Assembly: GCA_900316285.1 (NCBI GenBank)
Contig: ONCG01000002.1
Coordinates: 62,001-126,000, forward strand
Source: an uncultured Prevotellaceae bacterium
Lineage (GTDB): Bacteria > Bacteroidota > Bacteroidia > Bacteroidales > Bacteroidaceae
DNA: 64,000 nt
Reading direction: 5' to 3'
In this document: in pieces, positions 19,968 through 27,640 of the stretch
Position numbering within the stretch: position 1 is the stretch's first letter
How the letters are laid out: the number at the start of each line of letters is the position of its first letter
Translations under genes and position numbers: made by a program
Notes under the pieces: model-generated
Database searches by the model: none
Told to the model about the DNA's origin: nothing
The model's input: the letters and a program-made list of their open reading frames with translations, nothing else

Positions 19968-20076
19968 ATGTAGGGACGCGGCGTGCCGCGTTTCTTTCCC
20001 AGCTTCGCTCTGAAAACGGCCGAGCGGTGGAGGGAAAAAGCAAAATCCAGTTACGCGACACGTCGCGTCCCTACAT
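19968..20076. repeat. Long palindromic element, copy 1
   Basis: Arms of 23 bp (19968-19990 and 20054-20076) both begin from the outside ATGTAGGGACGCG. Each arm has its own inner palindrome: CGCGGCGTGCCGCG on the left and CGCGACACGTCGCG on the right. The 63-bp interior includes CTCTGAAAACGGC. A second copy lies at 51648-51762. It starts 5 bp after the 22-bp array. Confidence 0.85.
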
Positions 20077-20102
20077 CTCAAACAAAAAACAATCAGTAGA
20101 AA

Positions 20103-20198
20103 ATGAAAAAAGAAACCATCAAATTCATCATCCAGCTGATTATCAGCATACTCACGGCAATCGCCACCACGCTGGGCGTGACGAGTTGTCTGACCTAG
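20103..20198 (+). CDS. Smalltalk protein (31 aa)
   Basis: The ORF encodes MKKETIKFIIQLIISILTAI followed by ATTLGVTSCLT. This is the layout of the Bacteroidota smalltalk family as I recall it: a charged MKKET start, one membrane helix of about 20 residues and a C-terminal SC motif. The function is unknown. Family members often sit next to HU-type DNA-binding genes; here the neighbours are a repeat array, a palindrome and the convergent ppiD. The C-terminal Cys could be a lipid or disulfide site, which is speculation. Confidence 0.8.
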   Translation: MKKETIKFIIQLIISILTAIATTLGVTSCLT

Positions 20199-20222
20199 CC
20201 CTTGATGAAAAGCAACGAAAAA

Positions 20223-20247
20223 CCCCGATACATTCACATGCATCGGG
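20223..20247 (-). terminator. Terminator of ppiD
   Basis: A stem CCCCGAT/ATCGGGG with an inner CAT/ATG is followed on the minus strand by TTTTTCG. It also lies just after the smalltalk gene, but the T run is on the ppiD side. Confidence 0.7.
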
Positions 20248-20301
20248 GCTTACTAACACTATATATTTACCTTAACTATTAATGACTTTGGTTTTGTGTT
20301 C

Positions 20302-22443
20302 TTAGAAGAACAGATAGCGGTTGTCGGTGACGTTGGCCTTGCGGTAGAGCTCGTTGGTGAACTGGCTGGCATACTGCATGGCGCGCTGGCGGAGCTTCTC
20401 CTCCTGAGCCTTGGCGTCGAACTTCACGTTGCGGTTCACCTTGTCGACCACCTGGAAGAGGTAGACACCGGCGTTACCCTTCACGGGAGCCTTCGAGAAA
20501 GCACCCTTGGCGGTAGCTGCAACGGCTCCGCTCAGCACGGGCTCGCTGGCACCGGTAGATGTGATGAACACAGGAGCGGCGAAGGTGATCTGGCCGACGG
20601 AGTCGACGCTGGCACCCTTGGCCTTTGCATCGGCGATGCTCTTGATGTCCTTAGCCTTTGCGATGAGCTGCTCGGCCTTCTTGTCCTTCAGCACCTCGGC
20701 CTTCACCATTTCCTTCACCTGCTCATCGTCGAGCGAGCGGTTGCCAATGCCGTGAATCTTGTCGAGGACGACCACGAGGAGGTGGTTGTTGTCGCCACAC
20801 TCATACATGGGCGAGATCTCGCCTTCCTTAGCCGAGAACAGCCACTTCAGGGCGTCGCGGGTGCTGCGGATGCCGGCGAGGTAGTGCTCGGCGGTGGTGA
20901 GGTCCTTGCGCTCCTGCACCTGATAGCCGCTCTTCGGGGCATTCTTTGCGATGTCCTCGGCGGTGCGGTTGGCGCTGACGAACGAGCTGAACTTGTTATA
21001 GGCTGCGCTATAGGTGTCCTTCGAGAAGTCGATGGTCTTCTTCACAACGGCTGCGGTGTACTTCGTGACGAAGTTCTTGCGGTCCATCACCTGCACGATG
21101 ATGTTACCCTGCGGCAGGGTGATGTTCTTCAGCTCGCCGGCTGCCATCGTGTTGAGCGAAAGGAGGTAGTTCTTGGTGTCGGCGTCCATAGAGGGAGCGT
21201 TCTGATACTGGCGTGTGGTAAGCCAGGTCTTCTCGCCGGTCTGACCGTACTTCTTGGCGATAGCCTCGAAGTCGCCACCAGCCTTCAGAGCGTTGAAGAT
21301 GGAGTCGGCGCGCTTGTGAGCCTCGTCGGCGGTCTGGCCACCCACCTGAATCTGGCGATACTGCACGGAGTCGGGGAGCTGCGTCTTGGCGACGAGCTTG
21401 ATGAGGTTGAGCGAGTTGTCCATCTTGCTCTCCATAGGTCCATAGACAGCACCTACGCCCATTGAGTCGAGGCGAGCGGCGATGTCGGCGGGGAAGGCGT
21501 CCTTCAGCACGGGCAGGCCGAGATAGCTGATGAGGGAGGTAGCCTTGCGCACCACCTCAGTGGGATCAGCAGCCTCGGTGAGGTCCTTCTGATAGCCCTG
21601 GAAGAGCTTCTGCAGCTCGGAGCGGTCGCTCTCGGAGGCGGTCACCTCGTAGTCGACGAACTTCACGTCGCGGCTCTCCACGAACTGGTTGAAGCGGCTT
21701 TTCAGCTCGTCGTACTTTGCCTTGAGGTCGGCGTCGGTGACTTCCACCTTGTCGTCGGCGATGCTGCTATAGGGGAAGGAGGCGAGCTCGATCTTGCTCT
21801 CGCTGTTCTCGCCCTCGAAGGCCATCTTAGCCTCTACGGGGTTGGAGAGCAGGCAGTGGCCGAGCAGGCCCTGGAACTTCTGAGCGAGCGTCTGCTGGCG
21901 CAGCGTCTTCTCGATGAAGGTCCAGTAGCGGTAGATGGTCTCATACTGACGTGCGAGCTGCGGATTGGTGCCTTGCTGGGTCTTGTAGTCGGCAAGGAAC
22001 TTCTGCAGGGCGTTGGCGTCGAAACGATTGGTCTCCTGGTTCACGAACGGTGTCTGCAGGAGCATGGGGTTGGTGCCTTCCTTCAGGATGTTCTGCAACT
22101 CGGCATCGGTAACGGTGAGGCCGAGCTTCTTGGCTTCGTTTTCGATGATGCGTGTCTGCACGAAGGTGTTCCACACGGCGTCCTTCACCTGGTTGAGCTG
22201 CTGCTCGTTGAGGTTGTCGGTGCCTTGCTGCATCTTCATGACTTCCGAATACTCATCGACGAGCTTCTGAAAGTCCTGCACGCTGATTTTTTCTCCTAAC
22301 ACTTGGCCTACTTGCTGACGCTGATCGTTGCGCGATGATTCGCATGAGCGTACAGCTTCTTCGGCGATGAATGCAAACAGGGCCAAGGCGATAACACCTA
22401 CGAGTACGGGCCCCCAGCTTCTAATTTTTCCAATTGCTGCCAT
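20302..22443 (-). CDS. ppiD: PpiD/SurA-like periplasmic peptidyl-prolyl isomerase
   Basis: The 713-aa protein has an N-terminal membrane anchor (residues 11-31, WGPVLVGVIALALFAFI) and then a SurA/PpiD N-terminal chaperone region (GEKISVQDFQKLVDEY, QTRIIENEAKKLGLTVTDAEL). A parvulin rotamase domain lies at about 345-455 (YRQIQVGGQTADEAHKRADS, GGDFEAIAKKYG, GNIIVQVMDR). Long helical segments follow. It should assist folding of envelope proteins on the periplasmic face of the inner membrane. It is the last gene of the lptC-CNNM-ppiD row, 223 bp from its neighbour, with its own -7 box at 22573. Confidence 0.9.
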   Translation of the reverse strand: MAAIGKIRSWGPVLVGVIALALFAFIAEEAVRSCESSRNDQRQQVGQVLGEKISVQDFQKLVDEYSEVMKMQQGTDNLNEQQLNQVKDAVWNTFVQTRIIENEAKKLGLTVTDAELQNILKEGTNPMLLQTPFVNQETNRFDANALQKFLADYKTQQGTNPQLARQYETIYRYWTFIEKTLRQQTLAQKFQGLLGHCLLSNPVEAKMAFEGENSESKIELASFPYSSIADDKVEVTDADLKAKYDELKSRFNQFVESRDVKFVDYEVTASESDRSELQKLFQGYQKDLTEAADPTEVVRKATSLISYLGLPVLKDAFPADIAARLDSMGVGAVYGPMESKMDNSLNLIKLVAKTQLPDSVQYRQIQVGGQTADEAHKRADSIFNALKAGGDFEAIAKKYGQTGEKTWLTTRQYQNAPSMDADTKNYLLSLNTMAAGELKNITLPQGNIIVQVMDRKNFVTKYTAAVVKKTIDFSKDTYSAAYNKFSSFVSANRTAEDIAKNAPKSGYQVQERKDLTTAEHYLAGIRSTRDALKWLFSAKEGEISPMYECGDNNHLLVVVLDKIHGIGNRSLDDEQVKEMVKAEVLKDKKAEQLIAKAKDIKSIADAKAKGASVDSVGQITFAAPVFITSTGASEPVLSGAVAATAKGAFSKAPVKGNAGVYLFQVVDKVNRNVKFDAKAQEEKLRQRAMQYASQFTNELYRKANVTDNRYLFF

Positions 22444-22486
22444 TTCTTTGTTTTACTGTTTTTATTTATTACTTGTTTTAATTTCT

Positions 22487-22546
22487 TTCTCCGCTACGCG
22501 TCGAGGGTCGAGTTTCTAGTTTCTAGTGTCAAGTTTCTAGATTCTA
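22487..22546. repeat. Repeat remnant: CTTTCTCCGCTACGCG with TTTCTAG units
   Basis: TTTCTCCGCTACGCGTCGAG then four TTTCTAG-like units lie upstream of ppiD. This is a shortened member of the family at 23982 and 24825. Confidence 0.55.
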
Positions 22547-22572
22547 TTGACCCGATTGCTCAAAAAAGCGTA

Positions 22573-22580
22573 CAAAGTTA
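22573..22580 (-). promoter_or_regulatory. -7 box for ppiD
   Basis: The minus strand reads TAACTTTG, 129 bp upstream of the ppiD start; the leader contains the repeat remnant at 22487-22546. Confidence 0.5.
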
Positions 22581-22666
22581 CAAAAAAGATATGAAACAAC
22601 GGAATTTTTCTCACAAAATTTGGTTTTTGTGGGCGTTTATCGTTGTTTTCGCATCGTTTTTGGGTC

Positions 22667-23938
22667 TTATTCGACCACTTTTAGCCTGACAAGTTCTATC
22701 TTTGTCATCGTATTCTTGACAACTCGGAACTCGTATTTTCCTATCTTCACCACCTCGTTGAGCTTGGGGAAGCTCTGGTAGTAGTGGAGGATGAGACCGG
22801 AGACGGTCATGTAGTCGTCGCTCTCGGGGAGGTCGAGGTCGAAGAGCTCGTTCACCTTGTCGATTTCCAATCGTGCCGAGAGCACATACTCGCCGCTATC
22901 GAGGCGCTTGGCAACGTAGTTGGAGTTGTCGTGCTCGTCCTCGATGTCGCCGAAGATTTCCTCCACGATGTCCTCGAGCGACACGATGCCGCTGGTGCCG
23001 CCAAACTCGTCGATGACGACGGCAAGCGACTTCTTCTGCTGGAGGAAGATCTGCATGAGCTTCTGGGCGGCCATCGTCTCAGGCACGAAGGGCATTGTGC
23101 GCAACGACTGGTGCCAGTCGTCGAGCTTGCGGAACATCTCGGAGGAGTGTATGTAGCCAGTGATGTGGTCGACGTCTTCCTTGTAGACGAGGAGCTTCGA
23201 GTGGCCGCTCTCCACGAACTTCTGGCGCAGGTCGTCGAGGGTGCTATTCTCCTCTACGGCCACGATTTCGGTGCGTGGAATCATGCAGTCGCGCACCTTC
23301 AGATCGCCGAAGTCGAGGGCGTTCTGGAAGATTTTCACCTCGTCGTCGATGTCGTCGTCGCTCTTCGCGTTGTCGATGCTCGACTGGACGAGGTAGTCGA
23401 GGTCGAGCTTCGTGAACTCCTCGTCGCCTTCCTCGCTGACCACCTTCACGCCGAACGTGCGCAACATGAGCTTCGAGAGCAGCGTGGCAAACTTGCTAAT
23501 GGGCCAAAGCAGGATGTAGCACAGGTAGGCGGGTACGGCGAAGAACGAGAGCAGCCGGTTGGGAATGCTCTTGAAGAGCGTCTTCGGCAGGAACTCGCCC
23601 GTGAAGAGTACGATGATGGTGGAGAGAATGGTGTCGGCAGGCACGGTGAAGCCCGGTTGCATGCCGCGGAAAATGGTGTTGTCGAAGAGTGTGGCGATGA
23701 GTATGCCGTAGACGACGAGCGCGATGTTGTTGCCCACGAGCATCGTGCTTACGAAGCCGTTGGGATGCGCATAGAACACCGAGAGGATGCGTTGCGAGAT
23801 GCCGTTCTTGCCCTTCTCCATTTCGGCAAGCATGCGGTTGCTCGACACGAAGGCGATCTCCATGCCTGAGAAGAATGCGGAAAAGCACATCGCGATGACG
23901 ATGCCCACGATGAGCGATATATCTATTTGTCCTTCCAT
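22667..23938 (-). CDS. CNNM/CorC-type hemolysin family membrane protein
   Basis: The 423-aa protein has an N-terminal DUF21 (CNNM) domain with four hydrophobic segments (residues 5-180; FSGMEIAFVSSNRM, LVGNNIALVVYGIL, GEFLPKTLFKSIPNRL). Two CBS domains follow (about 205-330; VRDCMIPRTEIVAVEENSTL, ITGYIHSSEMF, VVIDEFGGTSGIVSLEDIVE) and then a CorC/HlyC C-terminal domain. Family members are linked to magnesium or cobalt efflux; the gliding protein GldE is a relative. The position between lptC and ppiD is characteristic of Bacteroidota and suggests an envelope role. Confidence 0.92.
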   Translation of the reverse strand: MEGQIDISLIVGIVIAMCFSAFFSGMEIAFVSSNRMLAEMEKGKNGISQRILSVFYAHPNGFVSTMLVGNNIALVVYGILIATLFDNTIFRGMQPGFTVPADTILSTIIVLFTGEFLPKTLFKSIPNRLLSFFAVPAYLCYILLWPISKFATLLSKLMLRTFGVKVVSEEGDEEFTKLDLDYLVQSSIDNAKSDDDIDDEVKIFQNALDFGDLKVRDCMIPRTEIVAVEENSTLDDLRQKFVESGHSKLLVYKEDVDHITGYIHSSEMFRKLDDWHQSLRTMPFVPETMAAQKLMQIFLQQKKSLAVVIDEFGGTSGIVSLEDIVEEIFGDIEDEHDNSNYVAKRLDSGEYVLSARLEIDKVNELFDLDLPESDDYMTVSGLILHYYQSFPKLNEVVKIGKYEFRVVKNTMTKIELVRLKVVE

Positions 23939-23981
23939 CTATATTTGTTTGCAGATGCTTTGTCTATAATTAGAACCAAGA

Positions 23982-24069
23982 AACTCTCAACTCTCCGCTC
24001 GACGCGAAGCGGCGCTTTCGTAGCGAGGCGGAGAAAGAACTCTAAACTCTCAACTCTAAACTCTCAACT
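23982..24069. repeat. Composite repeat: palindromic core with CTCTAAACTCTCAA flanks
   Basis: AACTCTCAACTCT precedes the core CTCCGCTCGACGCGAAGCGG, which continues CGCTTTCGTAGCGAGGCGGAG; GAAC and five ACTCT[CA]AA units follow. The outer CTCCGC and GCGGAG pair, and GCGAAGCGGCGCTTTCG gives an inner stem. It lies between lptC and the CNNM gene. Confidence 0.75.
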
Positions 24070-24124
24070 ATTCTCTCTCCTCTCTCCTCTTTCCCCTCTC
24101 CTCTTTAAATTCCACCTTATTATA

Positions 24125-24787
24125 TTATCGCGCGAGCGACTTGCGTTGTGGTTGCGACATTTGGCGCATGGGTTGCTGAACCGACGAGGTGTCGGCAGGC
24201 GACTTGTCGGCAGAGCCGTCGAAGTCGGCCTTCTCGAAGGCACCTTTGCTATTCGACACATAGTAGTGCGTCATGCGCTCGTCGCTACGGAAGTAGGAGC
24301 CTTGCAGGGTGCGTTCGGGGGTGACGAGGCGCGAGAACACGTGGGAGTAGAGCTCGTGTCGGCCCTCGTCCCAGAAGAGTTGCTCGCTGGAGTATTGCAA
24401 TCCGTCCTTCGTGAGGATGCGCACACGTCCACGCAGTTCCCAGAGCTTACGCTTGTCGTAGTTGTAGGCGGTGTCGCATTGTATGTAGGACTGCACGTGG
24501 AACTTCTCGTCGAACTGCGTGAGGAAGAGTCCTTTCTCGAAGATGGAGCGCGAGGGGTCTACGTTCGGGTTGTAGTCCCATTGCTCGGTGACGATGCGAT
24601 ACTTGATGACGCCCGAGTCGGAGATGAGTGCGTTCACGCCGTAGCTGGTCATCATCGGCACCGAGTCCTTCGGGTTGATGGCCGGCGCGATGTGCTCTTT
24701 CTGCTCCTGGCAAGCTACCATCAGCACTAGCTGACAAGCCACCAGCAGCGGTAGAGTCATTCTCCACCACACTCGCTTATTCCTCAT
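24125..24787 (-). CDS. lptC: LPS export protein LptC, lipoprotein form
   Basis: I start it at ATG 24787 (MRNKRVWWRMTLPLLVACQL); a GTG seven codons upstream is possible. The signal ends in LMVACQEQ, a lipobox, so this copy is probably a lipoprotein where E. coli LptC has a membrane helix. Residues 40-180 hold the OstA/LptC beta-jellyroll repeats (VIKYRIVTEQWDY, WELRGRVRILTKDGLQYSSE, SHVFSRLVTPERTLQG). The last 45 residues are polar and probably disordered. LptC passes lipopolysaccharide from LptBFG to LptA. Context with the OMP, CNNM and ppiD genes supports the call. Confidence 0.88.
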   Translation of the reverse strand: MRNKRVWWRMTLPLLVACQLVLMVACQEQKEHIAPAINPKDSVPMMTSYGVNALISDSGVIKYRIVTEQWDYNPNVDPSRSIFEKGLFLTQFDEKFHVQSYIQCDTAYNYDKRKLWELRGRVRILTKDGLQYSSEQLFWDEGRHELYSHVFSRLVTPERTLQGSYFRSDERMTHYYVSNSKGAFEKADFDGSADKSPADTSSVQQPMRQMSQPQRKSLAR

Positions 24788-24824
24788 CCTATATCGTTCG
24801 CTTTTCACCTTATATTACTCTAGC

Positions 24825-24942
24825 AGAAACTAGAAACCTGAAACTAGAAACTAGAAACTCTCGACAACTCTAAACTCTCCGCTCGACGCGAAGCGGCGCT
24901 TTCGTAGCGAAGCGGAGAAAGAACTCTAAACTCTCAACTCCT
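24825..24942. repeat. Composite repeat with both CTAGAAA and CTCTAAA flanks
   Basis: GAAACTAGAAACT units on the left, then the core CTCCGCTCGACGCGAAGCGG plus CGCTTTCGTAGCGAAGCGGAG, then AAAGAACTCTAAACTCTCAA. This is the most complete copy of the family in the window. It lies between the OMP gene and lptC. Confidence 0.75.
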
Positions 24943-26266
24943 ACTCCACCTTCCACTTATCGAACCAACGCTCGTTGAACGTCACACCAATGGTCAGGCG
25001 GAACGTGTTGCTGGTGATGAACTGCTTCGAGTCCTGACGCACCCACTGGGCGCTGATGTTCACCGTCGAGATGCTATTCGGGCGGTAGATGGGAATGCCC
25101 ATACCCATGCTGGCGCTGATCTCCTTCGGGCCGTCCTGCCCATTAATCTTCAGATAGGGTGTGGCATAGGAGACGCCGGCACGATAGCGGATGCGATGCA
25201 GATAGCTGCGACGGCTCTCGGGGTTCGGGCAGTACTCCACACCCAGCGTCATCTTCTGAAGGTCGTTGCACAAGCCTTTCACCGACTTGTATTCGGCAAC
25301 GCCGTTATCAGCAGAATACTCCAGCAGACCCACGTCGGCCCACTTCTGCAGGGTGTAGTCGGCTCCCACGCGCCACTTGTCGTTGTGGTTCCACATCAGG
25401 CCGCCGCCGATGGTCATCGGCAACTCCAGATTGAGCTTGCTTACACCACCCGGATAGCTCGTGGTATCGGCAACGCCGGTGGAGGAATTTGTTGAAATAA
25501 TCTTACACGTCGGGTCGCCGCCAATCTTGTGGCCGAGGCCATAGGTGGCACCCAGCGTCAACTTGTCTTTCTTGCCGAGCTTCGCCGTGAGCTGCACACC
25601 GAAGTCAACCTTGTAGCTGCGCACGTCGGCCGAATAGATCTTCGACAACGAGGTGCTCGCCTCCGAATAGGTGTTCACCACCGAACGGTCGTAGCCGCCC
25701 CAGAGGTAGCCGCCGTTCACACCGAACGACACACCGCGGAAGGGCTCCCAGCCCATACCGATGTACACCTCGTGCAGGCCGCCCTTGCCTTTATAGCTAC
25801 TGGAGTAGCCTGCCGTACCCTCGGTACCAATCTTTTTCGTGACGCTATAGTTGTAGCCGATGTTCGAGAAGGGAATCACGCCAAACGAGAAACCGAGATG
25901 GCGCGCCAGACGGAATCCGGCAACGGCATACTCGAAGTTGGCGCTACGGGCATTCACACGCTTGTTGCCTTCCTCGAAGTTCGAAATCTGACCCGAGAGG
26001 CCCAGGTCGAAGATGAACGACAGAGAGTCGATGGCGGAATAGGAAGCAGGGTTCAGGTGGTTCACCTGGGCGTGATCGCGATAGGCAATACCTAATCCGT
26101 TCATTCCCTTACCTACTCCACCTGACGGGTCGACGAGTTCGCCCAGCGCATACTGGCTATAGGGTGAATTCGTACCGCTGCTCGTTGAAGAAACCGTCTG
26201 ACCCATTGCTCCTACCGACAAGAGGCAGAGCAAGGCCGCGCACATCTTTTTTCGCATATCATTCAT
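24941..26266 (-). CDS. Outer membrane beta-barrel protein
   Basis: The 441-aa protein has a signal peptide ending SVGAMGQ and alternating amphipathic beta strands throughout. The pattern resembles FadL/PorV-like barrels of Bacteroidota: GKGMNGLGIAYRDHAQVNHL, NPASYSAIDSLSFIFDLGLS, GFSFGVIPFSNIGYNY, RVGADYTLQKWADV. The last strand ends NERWFDKWKVE. It is predicted to sit in the outer membrane; the substrate is unknown. In related genomes a protein of this kind commonly precedes lptC (established context as I recall it). Promoter at 26310-26317, divergent from the DUF4105 gene. Confidence 0.82.
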   Translation of the reverse strand: MNDMRKKMCAALLCLLSVGAMGQTVSSTSSGTNSPYSQYALGELVDPSGGVGKGMNGLGIAYRDHAQVNHLNPASYSAIDSLSFIFDLGLSGQISNFEEGNKRVNARSANFEYAVAGFRLARHLGFSFGVIPFSNIGYNYSVTKKIGTEGTAGYSSSYKGKGGLHEVYIGMGWEPFRGVSFGVNGGYLWGGYDRSVVNTYSEASTSLSKIYSADVRSYKVDFGVQLTAKLGKKDKLTLGATYGLGHKIGGDPTCKIISTNSSTGVADTTSYPGGVSKLNLELPMTIGGGLMWNHNDKWRVGADYTLQKWADVGLLEYSADNGVAEYKSVKGLCNDLQKMTLGVEYCPNPESRRSYLHRIRYRAGVSYATPYLKINGQDGPKEISASMGMGIPIYRPNSISTVNISAQWVRQDSKQFITSNTFRLTIGVTFNERWFDKWKVE

Positions 26267-26309
26267 GTTAATTCTGAGTTCTTTTCCGTTCGTTTTATCA
26301 ATTTGGATG

Positions 26310-26317
26310 CAAAATTA
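26310..26317 (-). promoter_or_regulatory. -7 box for the outer membrane protein gene
   Basis: The minus strand reads TAATTTTG, 43 bp upstream of the start. It stands back to back with the plus-strand box at 26363. Confidence 0.55.
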
Positions 26318-26362
26318 TTGAAAAAAATCGAGATAAACGCACGATAATCGCAAAATATAAAC

Positions 26363-26370
26363 TATTTTTG
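26363..26370 (+). promoter_or_regulatory. -7 box immediately before the DUF4105/Lnb gene
   Basis: TATTTTTG ends only 4 bp before the GTG start at 26375. If this box is used, transcription begins at or next to the start codon and the mRNA would be leaderless. I see no -33 element at the right distance. Confidence 0.4.
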
Positions 26371-26374
26371 CATC

Positions 26375-27637
26375 GTGAAACATTTAAAAGGTATTTTAAG
26401 ACTTCATTTCTGGCTCTTTCTGCTCTTTGCCGGAGCCGGAACAAACACCTATGCTCAAACCGCTCTGACGGAGGAGGAAGCGCTACGTGTGGACTCCACC
26501 ATCAGCATCGGCCTGCTCACTTGCCAGCCCGGACAAGAGGCGTATAGCCTTTATGGACACACGGCCATTCACTACGTCGACCGCGAAAAGGGAATCGATG
26601 TGGCGGTGAACTACGGCATCTTCGACATGAGCAAGTCGCATTTCGTCCTTCGCTTCATCTTCGGACTCACCGACTACCTCATGGGCATTCAGCCCTTCGA
26701 CTACTTCTGCGGCGCCTATGCCTACGAGCGAAGGGGCATCGTCGAGCAGGAGCTGAACATCCCGGCCGAGGAAAAGATTCGGTTCGCGCAAGCCATCGAG
26801 GAGAACTATCGACCGGAGAATCGCGTCTATCGCTATAACATCTTCTATAATAATTGTACGACGAAGGCACGCGACATGATTCTCGGCCCGATGAAGGCCG
26901 CCTACCAACGACAACCCGACGGGCCTTCGTTCCGCGAGCTCACACACCAATACACCAAGGACCACCCGTGGACGGAGCTGGGCAACGACCTCCTGCTCGG
27001 TCTGAAAGCCGACCGGCCCACGAACGTGAGCGAACAGCAGTTCCTGCCCTTCAACCTCATGGATGACTTCGAGAGTGCCGTCGTTGCCGACACTATGAAG
27101 CTCGTGAGCGCCACGAAGACCATCGTCCCGATGTTCGACAACCCGGTCGAGAAGGAGTTTCCGCTCTCGCCCACCGTCTGTGCCCTGCTGGTGGCCCTCG
27201 TCATCGTGGGCATAACAATCATGGAATTCATGAAGCGCCGACGCTTCTGGGGCTTCGACCTCGTGTTGCTGCTCCTCATAGGTTTTGCGGGGCTCATCCT
27301 CACGGCAATGATCTTTTCGCAACATCCCACCGTGAACCTGAACCTGCAGATTCTCTTGCTCAACCCGTTGGCAATCGTCTGCCTGTGGCCGGTGGTGAGA
27401 AACGAACGGAAAGGCCGCTCCCACTGGTTCTGGAAGGCCTGCGCCCTGTGCCTGTTGCTCTTCTTCGCCGGCAACCTGCTCCAATGCTACGCCGAAGGCA
27501 CCAACATTTTGGCACTATCTTTGCTAATTCATTGCATAGAGCGCATCATCAATCGGAAGAATCCGAGTATTCCGAATAATCAGAATAATCCGAACACTCA
27601 GAGTAATCATAATAATCCGATAAATCGTCAATCATAA
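26375..27637 (+). CDS. lnb: DUF4105 membrane protein, candidate lipoprotein N-acyltransferase Lnb
   Basis: The 420-aa protein starts at GTG 26375 (MKHLKGILRLHFWLFLLFAG), with a signal segment ending TYAQ. Residues about 40-200 are the DUF4105 / Lnb N-terminal periplasmic domain (PF13387): YSLYGHTAIHY, VNYGIFDMSKSHFVLRFIFG and NIFYNNCTTKARD, which holds a conserved Asn-Cys. Four to five membrane helices follow from about 265 to 385. Lnb proteins N-acylate lipoproteins in bacteria that lack Lnt, and have been described in Bacteroides to my knowledge. The last 30 residues are an Asn-rich tail encoded by a degenerate 10-11-bp repeat. It sits 3 bp before the next gene and upstream of secA, consistent with envelope protein maturation. 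Confidence 0.78.
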   Translation: MKHLKGILRLHFWLFLLFAGAGTNTYAQTALTEEEALRVDSTISIGLLTCQPGQEAYSLYGHTAIHYVDREKGIDVAVNYGIFDMSKSHFVLRFIFGLTDYLMGIQPFDYFCGAYAYERRGIVEQELNIPAEEKIRFAQAIEENYRPENRVYRYNIFYNNCTTKARDMILGPMKAAYQRQPDGPSFRELTHQYTKDHPWTELGNDLLLGLKADRPTNVSEQQFLPFNLMDDFESAVVADTMKLVSATKTIVPMFDNPVEKEFPLSPTVCALLVALVIVGITIMEFMKRRRFWGFDLVLLLLIGFAGLILTAMIFSQHPTVNLNLQILLLNPLAIVCLWPVVRNERKGRSHWFWKACALCLLLFFAGNLLQCYAEGTNILALSLLIHCIERIINRKNPSIPNNQNNPNTQSNHNNPINRQS

Positions 27638-27640
27638 AAA

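Noticed and set aside
19922..20275. Open frames across the palindrome (peptides like RDAACRVTG)
   Set aside because: They follow the palindromic element and occur again at copy 2 (51579-51815). The repeat explains them.
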